A DNA stretch of 64,000 nt from Actinomyces sp. S6-Spd3 (GTDB lineage: Bacteria > Actinomycetota > Actinomycetes > Actinomycetales > Actinomycetaceae): positions 124,001 through 188,000 of the forward strand of contig NZ_JRMV01000275.1 in assembly GCF_000758755.1 (NCBI RefSeq), read 5' to 3'. Both the position numbers and the translations under genes were made by a program. The notes beneath the pieces were generated by a model. That model saw only the letters and a program-made list of their open reading frames with translations. It had not been told where the DNA came from and did no database searches. This document shows, one piece after another, positions 61,852 through 64,000 of this stretch (positions are counted from its first letter, which is position 1; every line of letters begins with the position of its first letter).

Positions 61852-62943
61852 CTAGAAGCCGGCGTCCTCAATCGAGGAATCCATTTCAACAGCAGCGGCA
61901 TCATCTTGAGGCTGGTCTTGAAGTCCAATTCCTAGAGAGACGAGGATCTTCTGTTCAATTTCATCTGCAAGCTCAGGATTATCGGACAAGAACTGGCGTA
62001 CGTTTTCCTTGCCCTGTCCGAGCTGGTCATCCCCGTAGGTGAACCATGAACCGGATTTACGAATAATTCCAGTTTCGACGCCCATATCAATGATGGAGCC
62101 TTCTCGTGAAATGCCCTTGCCGTAGACAATGTCGAACTCAGCCTGCTTGAAAGGCGGAGCCATCTTGTTCTTAACGATCTTTGCACGCGTCCGGTTACCA
62201 ACCGGCGCGCCTGCTTCCTTGAGCGTCTCAATCCTACGAACGTCGATACGGACCGAGGCGTAGAACTTCAGTGCCTTACCACCGGTTGTTGTTTCCGGGT
62301 TACCAAAGAAAACACCGATCTTTTCACGCAGCTGGTTGATAAAAATGGCAGTCGTTCCTGTGGCCGAAAGGGCACCGGTAATCTTACGCAGAGCCTGGCT
62401 CATCAAACGAGCCTGCAAGCCAACGTGCGAATCCCCCATTTCGCCTTCAATTTCAGCTTTGGGAACAAGAGCTGCAACGGAGTCAATGACGATGATGTCA
62501 ATGCCTCCGGAACGGATGAGCATGTCTGCAATTTCAAGAGCTTGCTCGCCGGTGTCAGGCTGAGAGACAAGAAGATTATCTGTATCGACGCCAAGGGCAC
62601 GCGCGTAGACCGGGTCCAGTGCATGTTCGGCATCGATAAAAGCTGCGTTACCTCCAGCCTTTTGCGCACTGGCAACAGCGTGCAAGGCGACAGTGGTCTT
62701 ACCAGAGGATTCTGGACCGTAGATTTCGATGACTCGGCCACGTGGCAAACCGCCAATTCCCAGCGCAACATCCAGCGCTAGAGAACCGGTAGGAATCACC
62801 TGAACTGGCGGACGTGAGTCGTCTCCCAGTCGCATGACGGACCCTTTACCAAACTGTTTGTCAATTTGCGACAGGGCAAGTTCCAAAGCCTTATTGCGAT
62901 CCCCATTAGCTGATGATGAGGAGCCCTTACGCGGCGCTGCCAT
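61852..62943 (-). CDS. recA: Recombinase RecA
   Basis: DNA strand-exchange ATPase and LexA co-protease. The 363-aa protein has Walker A G-P-E-S-S-G-K-T with Lys82, the core [11 protein letters not shown] and A-L-R-K-I-T-G. The acidic C-terminus ends in D-A-G-F. ATG 62943 (M-A-A-P-R-K-G) follows GAAAGG; 11 in-frame codons upstream are not used. Two damage-response signals lie upstream: a LexA box and a RecA-NDp-like promoter. Confidence 0.98.
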   Translation of the reverse strand: MAAPRKGSSSSANGDRNKALELALSQIDKQFGKGSVMRLGDDSRPPVQVIPTGSLALDVALGIGGLPRGRVIEIYGPESSGKTTVALHAVASAQKAGGNAAFIDAEHALDPVYARALGVDTDNLLVSQPDTGEQALEIADMLIRSGGIDIIVIDSVAALVPKAEIEGEMGDSHVGLQARLMSQALRKITGALSATGTTAIFINQLREKIGVFFGNPETTTGGKALKFYASVRIDVRRIETLKEAGAPVGNRTRAKIVKNKMAPPFKQAEFDIVYGKGISREGSIIDMGVETGIIRKSGSWFTYGDDQLGQGKENVRQFLSDNPELADEIEQKILVSLGIGLQDQPQDDAAAVEMDSSIEDAGF

Positions 62944-63025
62944 GGTGGTACCTTTCGTCGAAGCCTCTCCGGCCATTACTGTCCTGGTCTATGTAGTAGA
63001 TCCCCTCTCCGAGGACTACTCAGTG

Positions 63026-63048
63026 AAGTTATGCTCGACCACTGGCAT
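63026..63048 (-). promoter_or_regulatory. RecA-NDp (PafBC-type) promoter motif upstream of recA
   Basis: Minus strand ATGCCAGTG, 8 bases and TAACTT, compared with the actinobacterial LexA-independent damage promoter TTGTCRGTG-N8-TAnnnT: 7 of 9 in the first box, exact spacing, and a matching TAnnnT. Transcription would start about 75 bases before the recA ATG. Confidence 0.65.
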
Positions 63049-63112
63049 TTGCGAACAGTTTTCTTCTTCTGTGGAAAACTTGCCCACATTTCACTGCTTC
63101 CACAGAATAAAT

Positions 63113-63126
63113 GGAACAGGTGTTCG
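63113..63126. promoter_or_regulatory. LexA (SOS) box upstream of recA
   Basis: GGAACAGGTGTTCG differs from CGAACRNRYGTTYG only at the first base. It is 170 bases before the recA start and about 90 bases upstream of the NDp-like element, so it probably controls a second, upstream promoter. Confidence 0.7.
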
Positions 63127-63144
63127 ACGCACGCCGACACGCCA

Positions 63145-63393
63145 TTAACGACGAATCGCTCGACGCAGCTTTTCGCGATCTTTCGAATTCATTCGATGCA
63201 CCCAGCGCACAGCCTCGTCACTACCGCTCTCACGCACAAGCTCCCCCCACACCTCGTCGGGGGAAATTCCCTGCTCCAGCGCCTCAACACAGGTCGCACG
63301 TAGCGCGGGCAGATATAGGTCTGCCGTCAACGAGCGCCCAAGAGTTGCCCCAAAGACCTCGTCGACGGCATCCCAAAACTCTGACAGTGTCAC
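63145..63393 (-). CDS. DUF3046 protein
   Basis: 82-aa helical protein of the DUF3046 family, which occurs between clgR and recA in actinobacteria and has no known function. Typical are [12 protein letters not shown] near the start, [15 protein letters not shown] and V-W. The GTG start overlaps the preceding stop (GTGA). Confidence 0.92.
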   Translation of the reverse strand: MTLSEFWDAVDEVFGATLGRSLTADLYLPALRATCVEALEQGISPDEVWGELVRESGSDEAVRWVHRMNSKDREKLRRAIRR

Positions 63394-63710
63394 GAGATCA
63401 AGGCCACCGGAAGCAAATCGTCGGGCACAGTATCGGGAACAACAGTTCCATCAAGGATCGCCATACGCTCTGAGACCTCGCGGAGGATGTACCACAAAGG
63501 AACGCCGAGAGCTACGCTAATTGCTTCAAGAAGTTCCGAAGATGCTTCCTTCTGACCGCGCTCGACTTCAGAGAGATAGCCCAAAGACACCTGCGCATCC
63601 GAAGAGACCTCACGAAGGGTGCGCCCCTGCTTGCGGCGGATTTCACGCAGCACATCACCAATTTCTGTGCGCAAGAGAGGCGCAACCGGCGCTGTCTGAG
63701 AAGGTGTCAT
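63390..63710 (-). CDS. XRE-family regulator, ClgR-like
   Basis: Helix-turn-helix protein whose core reads [18 protein letters not shown], then [19 protein letters not shown]. This is the hallmark of ClgR, activator of clp protease genes in actinobacteria, and the pgsA-clgR-DUF3046-recA neighbourhood agrees. The start is uncertain. ATG 63710 gives 106 aa, the usual ClgR length, with TATCGT 6 bases upstream (possibly leaderless). In-frame ATGs at 63746, 63776, 63803 and 63812 would add a nonconserved tail. Confidence 0.85.
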   Translation of the reverse strand: MTPSQTAPVAPLLRTEIGDVLREIRRKQGRTLREVSSDAQVSLGYLSEVERGQKEASSELLEAISVALGVPLWYILREVSERMAILDGTVVPDTVPDDLLPVALIS

Positions 63711-63827
63711 AGATTGACGATAGCCCGTCTGGGCAACCTTATGCATCGTCGATTCATTCAATGGACGCGCAGACATTGGCACAGTGTTCTTCTGCTTCTT
63801 CATCATGTCCATCCTAACGTCATCCCA

Positions 63828-63853
63828 TCGTGTTGTATTCCCACCATACACGA
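63828..63853. promoter_or_regulatory. Inverted repeat upstream of the ClgR-like gene
   Basis: TCGTGT and ACACGA arms flank 14 bases in the 189-base gap between pgsA and the ClgR-like gene. It may be an operator; nothing identifies the protein that binds it. Confidence 0.3.
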
Positions 63854-63899
63854 CAAAAATCGAAGTTGCGCCACTGGCACTCAACTTTGGAACCGAAGC

Positions 63900-64000
63900 T
63901 CAGTTCTCCTGTTCAGCATCCTGAACCGGGGTCTCCTCACTATCGCGAGCAAGACGCATCCCCTCGCGGACGTAGGCAACACCAGACCACAAAGTCGCAG
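63900..64000 (-). CDS. pgsA: C-terminal end of probable phosphatidylglycerophosphate synthase, cut by window
   Basis: Only the last 33 residues and the stop are visible: A-T-L-W-S-G-V-A-Y-V-R-E-G-M-R-L, then an acidic tail ending A-E-Q-E-N. The segment W-S-G-V-x-Y-V resembles the last helix of PgsA, a CDP-alcohol phosphatidyltransferase, and pgsA is the usual neighbour of clgR in actinobacteria. With so little sequence the name rests largely on context. Confidence 0.55.
   Translation of the reverse strand, partial: ATLWSGVAYVREGMRLARDSEETPVQDAEQEN

Noticed and set aside
63062-63075. Second SOS box near CGAACAGTTTTC upstream of recA
   Set aside because: Only the left half site is present; the right half does not match GTTYG, so it is not a LexA box.
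1-64000. CRISPR array, tRNA, rRNA, insertion sequence or prophage
   Set aside because: No regularly spaced repeats, no tRNA-like cloverleaf or rRNA stretch, and no transposase, integrase or phage structural gene was seen.

Overview
The window is a gene-dense chromosomal segment of a moderately high-GC actinobacterium. Several traits point to the Actinomycetaceae (Schaalia/Actinomyces-like): the order mraZ-rsmH-ftsL-ftsI-murF-mraY-murD-ftsW-murG-murC-ftsQ-ftsZ-pgeF-sepF-yggT-divIVA, the order lexA / LysM division suppressor / nrdR, the order pgsA-clgR-DUF3046-recA-recX, the proteins DUF3040, DUF3046 and SepF, the lack of ftsA, and a Bifidobacterium-type sucrose phosphorylase. The genus is inferred, not proven. 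I found no rRNA, tRNA, CRISPR array, insertion sequence or prophage. Both ends cut a gene: cydA on the left and a probable pgsA on the right.

Layout. 1-7.6 kb (+): cytochrome bd oxidase cydA(partial)-cydB, a terminator, then cydD-cydC and a DevS-like two-GAF histidine kinase. 7.6-15.2 kb (-): a tightly overlapping operon of a DhaL/FakA-like protein, recG, rsmD, coaD, a coiled-coil protein, a DUF177 protein, rnc and a NarL/DosR-type response regulator. The regulator runs tail-to-tail into the kinase. 15.4-18.8 kb (+): rpmB, then a sucrose phosphorylase/permease cassette. 18.8-22.7 kb (-): an rRNA methyltransferase, rplT, rpmI, infC (apparent ATT start behind an attenuator-like hairpin) and an SseB-type gene pair. 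22.8-23.0 kb (+): an S4 protein. 23.1-28.8 kb (-): dnaE, rluD, lspA, divIVA. 29.0-44.5 kb (-): the division and cell wall (dcw) cluster, without murE. 44.8-46.5 kb (-): DUF3040 and dinB. 46.5-50.9 kb: a spermidine-synthase-like gene (+), a PAC2 protein (-) and a HelD-like helicase (+). 50.9-53.9 kb: nrdR and a LysM SOS division suppressor (-), divergent lexA (+), then ldh (-). 54-57.4 kb (-): dinG-like helicase and hflX. 57.6-58.2 kb (+): an RsmC-like methyltransferase. 58.2-64 kb (-): miaA, miaB, cinA, recX, recA, DUF3046, a ClgR-like regulator and pgsA.

How it works together. Most of the window is core biology: peptidoglycan precursor synthesis and septation, ribosome and translation functions, DNA replication and repair, respiration and sucrose use. 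The most informative parts are regulatory. They are a LexA operator set between lexA and the division suppressor, a two-signal recA promoter region (SOS box plus a RecA-NDp/PafBC-like motif), three matching MraZ-type boxes in both orientations upstream of mraZ, a structured infC leader, a hairpin between mraZ and rsmH, and a two-component pair split between two convergent operons. I did not find a clearly new multi-gene system. The findings list unusual or testable points in an otherwise ordinary region.
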